Assembly (NCBI GenBank): GCA_035577985.1
Contig: DATJZY010000045.1
Coordinates: 1-64,000 of the forward strand
Direction of reading: 5' to 3'
DNA length: 64,000 nucleotides
DNA from: Candidatus Eisenbacteria bacterium
Lineage (GTDB): Bacteria > Desulfobacterota > Binatia > DP-6
Positions 8,637-16,151 of the stretch are shown one piece after another (positions within the stretch are counted from its first letter, which is position 1; each line of letters opens with the position of its first letter). The notes under the pieces were generated by a model. The model saw only the letters and a list, made by a program, of their open reading frames with translations, did not search any database and was not told the origin of the DNA. The position numbers and the translations under genes are program-made.

Positions 8637-9788
8637 GTGGCGGGCGACCCGGTCCGCATCGCGTACGTCATCGGCGAGCTCGGCACGGGCGGCGCCGAGT
8701 ACCAGCTCTACGAGCTCGTGCGCGGCCTCGATCGCCGCCGCTATCTGCCGCGCGTGTTCGCGCTCGCGACCGGCGGATACTGGGCGGCCCGGCTGCGCGA
8801 GCTCGGCGTCGACGTGCGGGAGCTTCGCCACGTGCGCTCGGCGGATCTCTCGCGCCTCCTGACGCTGCGACGCGGTCTCGCGGAGTTCGCCCCGCAGATC
8901 CTGCATACCGTGCTCTGGTCCGGCAACGCATACGGACGCCTGGCATCGGTCGGGCTCCGGATTCCGGTCGTCATCACCGCCGAGCGAAACGTCGTACGGC
9001 GCCCGGCCTGGCAGATCGTCTTCGAGCGTGCGCTCGATGTCGTCACCGATCGCTACCTCGTGAACTCGCAGGCGATCGTCGGCGAGCTGGTGGACCACGG
9101 CCGGCTCCCGCGCCGCAAGATGCAGGTGATCCACAACGGCATCGATCTCGGCCGGCTGCCCGCGTTCGATCCCGACCGGCGCGTTGCCCGCGCGGCGCTC
9201 GGCTTCGACCCGGTGCGCCGGCTGGTGGTGCAGGTGGGCCGGCTGGAGGCGCAGAAGGACTATCCGACGTTCCTCGCCGCCGCCGCCCGCGTCGCGGCGC
9301 GCTTCCCGGACGTCGACTTCCTGGTCGTCGGCGAGGGGGGGCTGCGCGCCGACCTCGAGGGCGTGGCGCGCGGGCTCGGGATCGCCGAGCGCGTGCGCTT
9401 CACCGGCGTCCGGCACGACGTCCCGGCGCTGCTCGCGGGCTGCGACGTGTGCACGCTGACCTCGCTCTACGAGGGCCTCCCGAACGTCGTGATCGAGGCG
9501 ATGGCGACGGGAGCCGTGGCGGTCGCGACCGACGTGGGCGGCGCGCGCGAGCTGGTCGCGTCGGGCGAGACCGGCTACGTCGTGCCGGCGCGCGACGTCG
9601 AAGCCGTGGCCTCCGCCACGACGGCCGTGCTCGCGGATCCGGAGCGGGCGCGCGCGATGGCGGTCGCCGCCCGGCGGCGGATCGAGGCCGGATTCACGGT
9701 CGAGGCCATGGTGCGCGACACGAGCGCGGCCTACGACGAGCTGCTGCGGGCGGCCGGCGCGGGCGCGCCGGTCCGGCGCGCGGCGTGA
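8637..9788 (+). CDS. GT4-family glycosyltransferase
   Basis: 383 residues with a clear GT-B fold. The N-terminal acceptor domain begins RIAYVIGELGTGGAEYQLYEL, and the Gly-Gly-Ala-Glu turn is typical of family 4 enzymes that assemble polysaccharides. The donor domain has VIHNGID, VVQVGRLEAQKDYPTFL, VGEGGLRADLE and SLYEGLPNVVIEAMATG, the last containing the E-x7-E nucleotide-sugar motif. It follows the small helical protein by 5 bases and precedes another GT4 by 10. The GTG start at 8637 is two codons before the conserved first strand's beginning. Linkage and sugar are unknown. Confidence 0.9.
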   Translation: MAGDPVRIAYVIGELGTGGAEYQLYELVRGLDRRRYLPRVFALATGGYWAARLRELGVDVRELRHVRSADLSRLLTLRRGLAEFAPQILHTVLWSGNAYGRLASVGLRIPVVITAERNVVRRPAWQIVFERALDVVTDRYLVNSQAIVGELVDHGRLPRRKMQVIHNGIDLGRLPAFDPDRRVARAALGFDPVRRLVVQVGRLEAQKDYPTFLAAAARVAARFPDVDFLVVGEGGLRADLEGVARGLGIAERVRFTGVRHDVPALLAGCDVCTLTSLYEGLPNVVIEAMATGAVAVATDVGGARELVASGETGYVVPARDVEAVASATTAVLADPERARAMAVAARRRIEAGFTVEAMVRDTSAAYDELLRAAGAGAPVRRAA

Positions 9789-9798
9789 GGCGGACGAC

Positions 9799-11031
9799 GT
9801 GCGCATCGCCTACGTGATCCCCGCGTATCCGCCGCTGCCGTCGCAACCGTTCGTCGTGAACGAGATGGTGGAAGTGCAGGACGCGGGACACGAGCTGACG
9901 ATCGTGGCGCTCTACAGCCGTCCGGCGGAGGCGGTCCCGCACGCCACGTTCGCCCGGCTGCGTCCCGCGCACGTCCTGCCGCCGGCCCTGGTCGACCCCG
10001 TGAGCCTTCTCCTCGCGCTGTGGGTCGCGCTCATCCATCCCGTGCGCACCGTGCGGACGCTGGGCGGCCTGCACCGTGCGGCGGGCCTCAACCCGTGGGC
10101 CCACGCGAAGCTCTTCGCCGTGACGCCGAAGGCGCTCTCGGCGGCGTGGCGACTCTCGCGCCTCGGCGTCGAGCACATCCACGCCCACTTCGCGAACCAG
10201 ATGGCGGACTGCGCGGCGATCGCCGGCGAGGTCGCGGGGATTCCGTTCTCGTTCACGGCCCACGCCTACGACATCTACTCGACGACGTCGCAGCAGCGGA
10301 ACGAGACGCTCGGCTGGAAGCTCCGGCACGCCGCGCGCGCCGTCGCGGTCAGCGAGTACGGAGCGCGCCTCATGCGCGCGCATCTGCCGCCCGATGCCGC
10401 CGACCGGGTGCAGGTGGCGTACGTGGGGATCCCGATGGAGCTCTTCCGTGCCGAGCCGCCGTCGCCCGAACGTGAGCCGTTGCGCCTGCTGGCGGTCGCG
10501 CGCCTGTGCGAGAAGAAGGGCATCGACACGCTCCTGTCGGCCTGTGCGCTGCTGCGCGATCGGCGGGTCGCCGTCGAGCTGGCCGTCTTCGGCGACGGCC
10601 CGCTGCGAGGAGCGCTCGTCGCGCAGGCCGAGCGCCTCGGGCTCGGCGCCGCGGTGCGCTTCGGCGGGGCGGTGCCGCAGGAGGAGATCGCGCGCCAGAT
10701 GCGCGCCTGCCACGCCTTCGTGCTGCCGTGCCGCCGCGATCGGCACGGCGACATGGACGGGATCCCCACCGTCTTCATGGAGGCGATGGCCACGGGCCGC
10801 CCGGTCGTCAGCTGCGCCGTCTCCGGAATCCCGGAGCTCGTGCGGGACGGCGAGACCGGACTCCTCGTTCCTCCCGACGATCCACCGGCGCTGGCCGACG
10901 CGATCGCGCGGCTGGCGAGCGATGCCGCGCTGCGCGCCCGTCTCGGGGTGGCGGCGCGCGCGCTGGTCGAGCGCCAGCACGATCAGCACACGAACGCGCG
11001 CCGGACCGTCGCGCTCGTCGCCGGCGCCTGA
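9799..11031 (+). CDS. GT4-family glycosyltransferase, exopolysaccharide type
   Basis: 410 residues, starting GTG with RIAYVIPAYPPLPSQPFVVNEM. This opening, together with HIHAHFANQMADCAAIAGEV and FTAHAYDIY, is characteristic of the GT4 subgroup seen in exopolysaccharide and colanic-acid-type loci (WcaL/EpsF-like). The donor domain has LLAVARLCEKKGIDTLL, VFGDGPLRGAL and DMDGIPTVFMEAMATG with the E-x7-E motif. It is the second transferase of the locus, 10 bases after the first. The product is likely soluble or peripheral. Its specific sugar is not deducible. Confidence 0.9.
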   Translation: MRIAYVIPAYPPLPSQPFVVNEMVEVQDAGHELTIVALYSRPAEAVPHATFARLRPAHVLPPALVDPVSLLLALWVALIHPVRTVRTLGGLHRAAGLNPWAHAKLFAVTPKALSAAWRLSRLGVEHIHAHFANQMADCAAIAGEVAGIPFSFTAHAYDIYSTTSQQRNETLGWKLRHAARAVAVSEYGARLMRAHLPPDAADRVQVAYVGIPMELFRAEPPSPEREPLRLLAVARLCEKKGIDTLLSACALLRDRRVAVELAVFGDGPLRGALVAQAERLGLGAAVRFGGAVPQEEIARQMRACHAFVLPCRRDRHGDMDGIPTVFMEAMATGRPVVSCAVSGIPELVRDGETGLLVPPDDPPALADAIARLASDAALRARLGVAARALVERQHDQHTNARRTVALVAGA

Positions 11032-11060
11032 TCGACCGCACGCGCCGTGCCTGGTACGGT
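11032..11060 (+). promoter_or_regulatory. Promoter of the DUF983-ABC exporter genes, leaderless type
   Basis: TCGACC (11032-11037), 17-bp spacer, TACGGT (11055-11060), then 6 bases to the GTG at 11067. The -35 is weaker than others in the window (T-C-G-A-C-C), but spacing and -10 fit the recurring pattern. Confidence 0.4.
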
Positions 11061-11066
11061 CCGCTG

Positions 11067-11474
11067 GTGGCGACGCGTCATCTCCCGACCCGGGTGTCGA
11101 TCCCGGAGACGCTCCGGCGCGCCCTCCTGCTTCGCTGCCCGCGCTGCGGGCAGGGCGAGATCTTCTCGGGGTGGTTCGCGATGCGCGAGGCGTGCCCGCG
11201 CTGCGAGCTGCGCTTCGAGCGCGAGCAGGGCTACTTCGTCGGCGCCATCTACGTGAACTACGCGCTCACGGCGGTCCTGTCCCTCGGCGGGGCCATTCTC
11301 CTCGACGTGCTGTTCGGCCTCCCCGTGTGGGCGCAGCTCGCCGTCGCGTTCTCGCTCGCCGTGCTGGTCCCAGTCGTGTTCTTTCGCTATTCCAGGAGCC
11401 TGTGGCTGGGGATCGACCACTTCGTGACGGCGGCGGACGAGTCGGCGGAGCGGCGCAGCAGGCGGGCGCCCTGA
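11067..11474 (+). CDS. DUF983 family zinc-ribbon membrane protein
   Basis: 135 residues. An N-terminal zinc ribbon (CPRCGQG and, 20 residues on, CPRCELRF) is followed by two hydrophobic segments (NYALTAVLSLGGAILLDVLF and WAQLAVAFSLAVLVPVVFF) and an RYSRSLWLGIDH loop, the standard DUF983 arrangement. DUF983 proteins have no settled function and are often encoded near cytochrome oxidase or lipid genes. Here it begins the exporter end of the glycan locus. The GTG start matches the promoter placed 6 bases upstream. Its stop overlaps a CTG that probably starts the ABC ATPase. Confidence 0.85.
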   Translation: MATRHLPTRVSIPETLRRALLLRCPRCGQGEIFSGWFAMREACPRCELRFEREQGYFVGAIYVNYALTAVLSLGGAILLDVLFGLPVWAQLAVAFSLAVLVPVVFFRYSRSLWLGIDHFVTAADESAERRSRRAP

Positions 11475-12409
11475 CGACCGCCGCCATCCAGGTGGAGGGG
11501 CTTCGCCGCAGCTACGGCGAGCGAGAGGCCCTCGCCGGCGTCAGCTTCGAGGTGCGGCGCGGCGAGCTGTTCGCGCTCCTGGGGCCGAACGGCGGGGGCA
11601 AGAGCACGCTTTTCCGCATCCTCGCCACGATCCTGCCGCCGAGCAACGGCACGGCGCGCGTGCTCGGCCACGACGTCCGTACCCATCCGCAGGAGGTGCG
11701 CCGACACATCGGCGTCGTCTTCCAGCACCCGAGCGTCGACGGCAAGCTCACGGTCGAGGAGAACCTCCGCCACCAGGGTCACCTCTACGGCATGCGCGGC
11801 CACGACCTCGCACAACGCATCGAAACGCTGCTCGATCGCTTTGGACTGACCGAGCGGCGCGGTGAGCTGGTGGATCGGCTCTCGGGCGGTCTCGCCCGCC
11901 GCTGCGAGCTCGCGAAGGGGCTCCTGCCGCGCCCGTCGGTGCTGCTCCTCGACGAGCCCAGCACCGGCCTCGATCCGGGCGCGCGCCGCGACCTGCTGCA
12001 GTACCTGCGCCGCCTGCGGGACGAGGACGGCATGACCGTCGTGATCACGACGCACTACCTCGAGGAGGCCGAGCGCTGCGATCGGGTCGGCGTCATCGAT
12101 CGGGGCCGGCTGGTCGCCCTCGACACGCCGACGGCGCTGACGGCCGCCGTCGGCGGCGACGTCGTCGTCGTGCAGCCGACCGACGTCGACGCGCTCCGCG
12201 ACAAGGTGCGGGCGCGCTTCGGCCTCGAGGGCGTGCGCGTCGACGGCACGTTGCGCCTGGAGCACGCGCACGGCCACGAGCTGGTACGCGATCTGGTGAA
12301 CGCCTTTCCGGACGACGTCCACAGCATCACGTTCGGCAAGCCGACGCTCGAGGACGTGTTCGTGCGGCTCACCGGCCGCCGGCTGTTCGCCGACGAGGCG
12401 GAGGCGTAG
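11471..12409 (+). CDS. ABC-2 type transporter, ATP-binding protein (probable CTG start)
   Basis: 312 residues, a NodI/DrrA-type ATPase. Walker A is GPNGGGKST, the Q-loop VVFQHPSVD, the signature LSGGLARRCEL, Walker B LLLDEPSTGLD and the switch His ITTHYLEEA, with a C-terminal accessory domain of about 85 residues. It energises the permease encoded 2 bases downstream, probably exporting a glycan or lipid. Start choice: the first strand AIQVEGLRRSYG is complete only with CTG at 11471, which overlaps the preceding stop (CTGA). GTG 11492 would cut into that strand, and GTG 11402 would overlap DUF983 by 73 bases. Confidence 0.85.
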   Translation: MTTAAIQVEGLRRSYGEREALAGVSFEVRRGELFALLGPNGGGKSTLFRILATILPPSNGTARVLGHDVRTHPQEVRRHIGVVFQHPSVDGKLTVEENLRHQGHLYGMRGHDLAQRIETLLDRFGLTERRGELVDRLSGGLARRCELAKGLLPRPSVLLLDEPSTGLDPGARRDLLQYLRRLRDEDGMTVVITTHYLEEAERCDRVGVIDRGRLVALDTPTALTAAVGGDVVVVQPTDVDALRDKVRARFGLEGVRVDGTLRLEHAHGHELVRDLVNAFPDDVHSITFGKPTLEDVFVRLTGRRLFADEAEA

Positions 12410-12411
12410 CA

Positions 12412-13185
12412 ATGCTCGCGGTGATGACGCTCTGGCAGCGGGAGATCGTGCGCTTCGTGCGGCAGCGCAGCCGCGTCGTCGGGGCGCTCGTGCAGCCGAT
12501 CGTGTTCTGGATCCTCCTCGGCGGCGGGCTCTCGGCGTCGTTCCGCCCGCCCGGGACACCCGCGGGGACGGGCTACCTCGAGTACTTCTTTCCGGGGACG
12601 ATCGCGCTGGTGCTCCTCTTCACGGCCATCTTCGCGACCATCGCCGTCGTCGAGGACCGGCGATCGGGGTTCCTGCAGGGCGTACTCGTCGCGCCGGTCC
12701 CCCGGCGCAGCATCGTCCTCGGCCAGACGCTGGGCGGTACGACGCTGGCGGTGGTGCAGGGGCTCCTCTTCCTCGCGATCGCGCCGCTGGCCGGCATGCC
12801 GCTCACGGCGCTCCGCGTGCTCGCGACGACCGGCACGATGGCCCTCGTCGCCTTCGGGCTCACGAACCTCGGCCTCCTGATCGCGTGGCGCATGGAATCG
12901 ACGCAGGGATTCCACGCCATCATGAACCTCATCCTGCTTCCGATCTGGTTCCTCTCCGGCGCGTTCTTCCCGGCCACCAACGCACCGACGATCCTGCGCT
13001 GGCTGATGCAGCTCGACCCGCTGACGTACGGCGTCGCGGCGGTGCGCTCGTGCATGTACCTCGGCGGCGACGCCGGCTTCGGGGAGCTGCCGGGGCTCGG
13101 CGTCTCGCTCGCGATCACCGCGGCGTTCGGGCTCGTCACCTTCGTGGCGGCGACGGCGGTGGCCGAGCGCAGCGCCACGCTCTGA
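12412..13185 (+). CDS. ABC-2 type transporter permease
   Basis: 257 residues with six hydrophobic segments, beginning MTLWQREIVRFVRQRSRVVGALVQPIVFWILLGGG, the usual cytoplasmic coupling helix and first membrane span of ABC-2 permeases. The family's conserved LPIWFLSGAFFPATNAP is followed by LDPLTYGVAAVR. It partners the ATPase just upstream (2-base gap) to form an exporter. Clustering with an epimerase and two glycosyltransferases suggests a surface polysaccharide or glycolipid as cargo, though NodJ/DrrB-like drug or lipid export cannot be excluded. It is the last gene of the plus-strand locus and converges on the oxidase operon. Confidence 0.88.
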   Translation: MLAVMTLWQREIVRFVRQRSRVVGALVQPIVFWILLGGGLSASFRPPGTPAGTGYLEYFFPGTIALVLLFTAIFATIAVVEDRRSGFLQGVLVAPVPRRSIVLGQTLGGTTLAVVQGLLFLAIAPLAGMPLTALRVLATTGTMALVAFGLTNLGLLIAWRMESTQGFHAIMNLILLPIWFLSGAFFPATNAPTILRWLMQLDPLTYGVAAVRSCMYLGGDAGFGELPGLGVSLAITAAFGLVTFVAATAVAERSATL

Positions 13186-13218
13186 GGAACGTCTTCGTAG
13201 CAGCGCAGCGTCGGTGCC

Positions 13219-13339
13219 GCGAGGCTGGGGGCGAGGCTTCGGCTTCGGCTCCGCCGCGCGACAAGACAATTGCGTCGTCACGGCCCTTGCACTTCGTCGC
13301 GCCGCTTCGCAGGCGCCTCCGCCTCGCCCCCAACCTCGC
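13219..13339. repeat. Inverted repeat 1 (19-bp arms, 83-bp loop)
   Basis: Left arm 13219-13237 (GCGAGGCTGGGGGCGAGGC) pairs with right arm 13321-13339 at 18 of 19 positions. Total length is 121 bp. The loop contains CAATTG and shorter complementary segments. Confidence 0.7.
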
Positions 13340-13431
13340 GACAAACGACGCCCGCCACGACTGCTCTCCCTCAACGGTGACGCGGGCGAGCCAGCGGCGA
13401 CGCCCAACGTGACGTCGGCCGGGCCGGCGGT

Positions 13432-13555
13432 GCGCGGGGCGGGCGGCGAGGGCGGAGCGCCCTTGAGCCGCGCCGGCGCTCCGTCGTGGCGATGCTCGGC
13501 AGGCTGGGATCGCCGCGCGGCGAATTAAGCGGAGCCCTCGCCGCCCGCCCCGCGC
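13432..13555. repeat. Inverted repeat 2 (21-bp perfect arms, 82-bp loop with two inner hairpins)
   Basis: Left arm 13432-13452 is the exact reverse complement of 13535-13555 (21 bp). Inside the loop a perfect 9-bp hairpin (13453-13461 with 13475-13483) directly abuts the outer stem, and a 6-bp hairpin (13488-13493 with 13509-13514) follows. A transcript of either strand could fold into a three-way junction of 124 nt. Confidence 0.75.
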
Positions 13556-13581
13556 TCCACGCCCGCGGCCAAGCGAAGACA

Positions 13582-14109
13582 CTACGGCTGGATCGCCAGG
13601 TGACGATGCCCGCGCCAGAACGTCATGGCCATCGCGCCCGCCGCGAGCAGGTTGCCGACCACGATGGCGGGCCAGGCGACGGCCTGGAGGACGGGCTCGG
13701 CGAACAGCATGCAGGCGCCGACGAAGCCGAACTCGAAGACGAAGAAGAGGAGGAGGATACCGAAGCCGGCGTGCGAGTTGTGCTCGGCGAGGAGCAGCAG
13801 GCGCGCGGCCACCATGCCGACGCACAGGAACACCAGCATGTGGATCCAGGTGAAGCTGAGGACGACCTCCAGCGACGGCGCGAGCGTCGCGGGATTCTCG
13901 AGCCCCGCGCCGCCGCGGAAGATGGCCATCCCGAGCACCGTCGGCGTGTAGAGCCAGCGGCCGCTCAAGCCGTCGAGGAGGGCGAACCAGAGGGCGATCG
14001 TCGCGGCGCCGATCAGGCCCGCGCGAATGCCTTCGGAGTAGGCGGTGACGAACTCCCGGTCCCGGACTTCGATCGTGACGGGATCGAGCGCACCGGTCTG
14101 CGTGGCCAT
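13582..14109 (-). CDS. Four-span membrane protein of the oxidase operon, unknown function
   Basis: 175 residues, with an N-terminal soluble segment of about 25 residues and then four hydrophobic spans (around AGLIGAATIALWFALLDG, WIHMLVFLCVGMVAARLLLL, GFGILLLFFVFEFGFVGACM and AVAWPAIVVGNLLAAGAMAM). I do not recognise a named family. The ATG is well supported by AAAGGAG about 8 bases upstream. It is the last gene of the oxidase block, 184 bases after sco, with its own promoter candidate. Proximity suggests a role in oxidase assembly or membrane organisation, but nothing in the sequence shows it. Confidence 0.75.
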   Translation of the reverse strand: MATQTGALDPVTIEVRDREFVTAYSEGIRAGLIGAATIALWFALLDGLSGRWLYTPTVLGMAIFRGGAGLENPATLAPSLEVVLSFTWIHMLVFLCVGMVAARLLLLAEHNSHAGFGILLLFFVFEFGFVGACMLFAEPVLQAVAWPAIVVGNLLAAGAMAMTFWRGHRHLAIQP

Positions 14110-14125
14110 CGGGCGACTCCTTTCA

Positions 14126-14144
14126 GGCGCCCCGGCGGGGCGCC
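14126..14144 (-). promoter_or_regulatory. GC hairpin just upstream of a Shine-Dalgarno
   Basis: GGCGCCCC and GGGGCGCC form a perfect 8-bp stem with a 3-base loop, ending 2 bases before the AAAGGAG of the gene starting at 14109. No U-tract follows on the minus strand, so it is more likely a leader or mRNA-end structure than a terminator. Confidence 0.45.
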
Positions 14145-14164
14145 GGTCATCGAGCCTGGGTCGA

Positions 14165-14193
14165 CCACTACGCTCGCACCGCGGGGCCGTCAA
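14165..14193 (-). promoter_or_regulatory. Promoter candidate for the membrane protein gene ending at 13582
   Basis: On the minus strand TTGACG (14193-14188), 17-bp spacer, TAGTGG (14170-14165). Transcription would start near 14158, giving a leader of about 50 bases that contains the GC hairpin and the AAAGGAG ribosome site. Confidence 0.45.
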
Positions 14194-14293
14194 CGGTAGT
14201 GCCAGCGCGCAGGCGGGGCGGTTCTGGGCGCGATCGGCAGCCGGCGCGAAGCGCGACCGGTATCGCCGCACAGCAGGTGCCAGGACGCGGCGC

Positions 14294-14884
14294 TCAGCGG
14301 CCGGGGCCGGTGGCGAGTCGTGTGGCGTCGTCGGCGAGACGCCGCAGATCGTCGGGATCGGAGCCGTGGTAGTAGCCGCGGATTCGCAGGTCGGCGTCGA
14401 CCAGGACGAAGCGATCGCTGTGGGTGATCGGCCCCGACGGCGGCCCGTCGTCCGCGAACGCGACGTGGAAGCCGTCCTTCAGGAGCGTCGAGACGTCGTC
14501 GCGCGGCCCGGTCGCGAACTGCCAGCCGGGGCCCGCGTGGTGGGCCGTGGCGTAGCCGCGCAGGACCTCCGGTGTGTCGTACCCCGGATCGACGCTGAAC
14601 GAGACCAGCGTCACGGGTGCGGCGGACGCAGCGAGGGTCTGCTGGAGATCGCGCATCCGCGACGTCAGCAGCGGACACACGTCCGGACAGCGGGTGAAGA
14701 TGAAGTCGGCGATCCAGACCTTGCCGCGGAGATCGTCCTGCGTGAGCGGGGTCCCCGCGCGCTCGGTCATGTGGAACGCGGGGACGGTGCCGAGCACCGG
14801 GAGCGCGGGCGTCCCGCAGGCTGCGAGGGCGACCGCGAGGGCGACGAGCCGGCGCCGCCGAAGCGAGCGAATCGCCGCCGTCAG
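14294..14884 (-). CDS. Sco1/SenC-type copper chaperone lipoprotein (CTG start)
   Basis: 196 residues. Sco proteins insert copper into the CuA centre of cytochrome oxidase subunit II. The copper-binding TRCPDVCP (CxxxC) motif and the distal His in THSDRFVL are present in a thioredoxin-like fold. From CTG 14884 the protein begins MTAAIRSLRRRRLVALAVALAAC, a textbook lipoprotein signal with the lipobox Cys. The nearest GTG (14797) would delete the signal, and no ATG, GTG or TTG exists in frame between it and the upstream gene. The CTG overlaps the cox4 stop (CTGA), so coupled initiation is likely. Confidence 0.85.
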   Translation of the reverse strand: MTAAIRSLRRRRLVALAVALAACGTPALPVLGTVPAFHMTERAGTPLTQDDLRGKVWIADFIFTRCPDVCPLLTSRMRDLQQTLAASAAPVTLVSFSVDPGYDTPEVLRGYATAHHAGPGWQFATGPRDDVSTLLKDGFHVAFADDGPPSGPITHSDRFVLVDADLRIRGYYHGSDPDDLRRLADDATRLATGPGR

Positions 14885-15225
14885 TGCTCCGCCGCCGCCG
14901 GCGCGTCGACCACCGCGTGGGTCAGGATGCGCGTCAGCGCGCCCAGGTCGGGCGTCAGCATGAGCAGGAGGAAGACGCAGAGGATGGCGGGCGTGAGCGC
15001 GATCCAGGTGAGCGTGTTCCGCTCGTTCGCGAGGTGCATGTAGTAGAGCGCGACGAGCGCGGCCTTGGTCGCCGCGAAGATCACGAGCGCCATCGCGATC
15101 AGGAAGTGCGGGATCGGCATGTAGATGACGCCGATCTCGACCACCGTGAGGATGCCGAGGATGAGGAAGATCTGCAGGTAGCGGCGCTCTTCGTGCGCGA
15201 GCGCTTCGGGATCGTGGTGTGCCAT
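14881..15225 (-). CDS. Cytochrome c oxidase subunit IV-like protein (CtaF/COX4 family)
   Basis: 114 residues with three hydrophobic spans (IFLILGILTVVEIGVIYM, FLIAMALVIFAATKAALVALYYMHL and WIALTPAILCVFLLLMLTP). The VEIGVIYM...AATKAALVALYYMHL pattern is the prokaryotic subunit IV signature seen next to caa3/aa3 oxidase subunit III genes. The ATG at 15225 has GGAGAT upstream. It lies 23 bases after cox3, and its stop overlaps the CTG start of sco. It is a small structural subunit of the oxidase, with no cofactor ligands. Confidence 0.85.
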   Translation of the reverse strand: MAHHDPEALAHEERRYLQIFLILGILTVVEIGVIYMPIPHFLIAMALVIFAATKAALVALYYMHLANERNTLTWIALTPAILCVFLLLMLTPDLGALTRILTHAVVDAPAAAEH

Positions 15226-15248
15226 CGGAGAATCTCCTCGATCGCTCG

Positions 15249-15851
15249 TCAGAGCAGATAGACGAAGGTGAACACGAGAATCCAGATCAGGTCGACGAAG
15301 TGCCAGTAGAGCGCGGCGATCTCGATCTCGTTGTTGTGCGGGTCGGTGTACTTCCCCAGGAGCGCGCGGGCGAGGATCACCGAGAGGTAGACGACGCCCG
15401 AGAAGACGTGCATGCCGTGGAAGCCGGTCAGGATGAAGAACGTCGCGCCGAAGTTGTCCTTCCGGATCGACTGACCGTGCTCGATGAGATGCGTCCACTC
15501 GTAGGCCTGGCAGGACAGGAAGAGGACGCCGCCCAGGATGGTGAGGCCGAGGAATTTGCGGATCTTCGCCTGATTGCCGGCGCGGAAGCCGGCGAGCGCC
15601 TCGACCATGGTCACGCTGCTGCACACGAGCAGGAACGTCATCGCGGCAGTGAGCTGGATGCCGAGGATCGACGACGGGCGCGGCCAGTGGGGATCGCCGT
15701 AGCGGAGCGCGCCGTAGGCGGCGAGCAGCCCGCCGAAGCTCATCGCGTCGGCGGCCAGGAAGTTCCACATGCCGAGCTTGCCCCAGCTCTCCGGGGTGAG
15801 CGGCGACTCGGCCGGTTCGACCAGGTGGTGCTCTGCGACGGCGGTGCTCAC
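15249..15851 (-). CDS. coxC: Cytochrome c oxidase subunit III
   Basis: 200 residues, five hydrophobic spans, in the short heme-copper oxidase subunit III form. Family features include KLGMWNFLAADAMSFGG, CQAYEWTHLIEHG, FFILTGFHGMHVFSGV (the conserved His-Gly-x-His) and YWHFVDLIWILVFTFVYLL at the C-terminus. Subunit III stabilises proton uptake by subunit I. The GTG start overlaps the preceding gene's stop (GTGA), and a purine-rich GGAGGT lies just before. A second subunit-III-like protein is encoded at 16152-16754; this copy, next to subunit IV, looks like the canonical one. Confidence 0.9.
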   Translation of the reverse strand: MSTAVAEHHLVEPAESPLTPESWGKLGMWNFLAADAMSFGGLLAAYGALRYGDPHWPRPSSILGIQLTAAMTFLLVCSSVTMVEALAGFRAGNQAKIRKFLGLTILGGVLFLSCQAYEWTHLIEHGQSIRKDNFGATFFILTGFHGMHVFSGVVYLSVILARALLGKYTDPHNNEIEIAALYWHFVDLIWILVFTFVYLL

Positions 15852-16147
15852 GGGGTGACCTCCTTGGGACCGTCGGCCGGCGCGTCGGTGCGCCGGCGCG
15901 ACAACGGAATGATGGTGGCGCGACGTCCAGCCATGGCGCGCCGATAGAGCAGCACGACGCAGGCGGCGCCGGCGAAGAAGATCGAATACGGGGCGGCCAT
16001 GAGGAAGAGCACGCTCGTGTTGAAGGCGGTGACGGTCGGGTCGTTCTGGCCGAACGAGTTCCCGCACATGGCGCACTGGGCGAGCGCGTAGGGCGCCCAT
16101 CCGGCGAGGGCAGCGAGCACGAGCACGATGATGGCGCGCGTCCTCAT
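15848..16147 (-). CDS. Small secreted or membrane CxxC protein in the oxidase operon
   Basis: 99 residues, not a family I can name. An N-terminal signal or anchor (RAIIVLVLAALAGWAPYALA) is followed directly by QCAMCGNSFGQND, a CxxC motif that would lie outside the membrane. A second span (VLFLMAAPYSIFFAGAACVVLLYRR) and a basic tail complete it. The external CxxC and position between two subunit III genes suggest copper or heme delivery, or thiol chemistry during oxidase assembly; this is inference. The ATG is 4 bases after the upstream gene's stop, and its stop overlaps the cox3 GTG. Confidence 0.7.
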   Translation of the reverse strand: MRTRAIIVLVLAALAGWAPYALAQCAMCGNSFGQNDPTVTAFNTSVLFLMAAPYSIFFAGAACVVLLYRRAMAGRRATIIPLSRRRTDAPADGPKEVTP

Positions 16148-16151
16148 GGTC

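Larger units (their letters stand above)
13186..13581. other. Gene-free spacer between convergent operons
   Basis: This is the only stretch over 300 bases with no credible gene. It lies between the plus-strand ABC permease and the minus-strand oxidase operon. Open frames here have no start signals and no recognisable sequence. It holds two separate long inverted repeats, listed below. Confidence 0.8.

Noticed and set aside
13214-13528. 104-codon frame in the 13186-13581 spacer
   Set aside because: No ribosome site or promoter, low-complexity product, and it runs through both inverted repeats.
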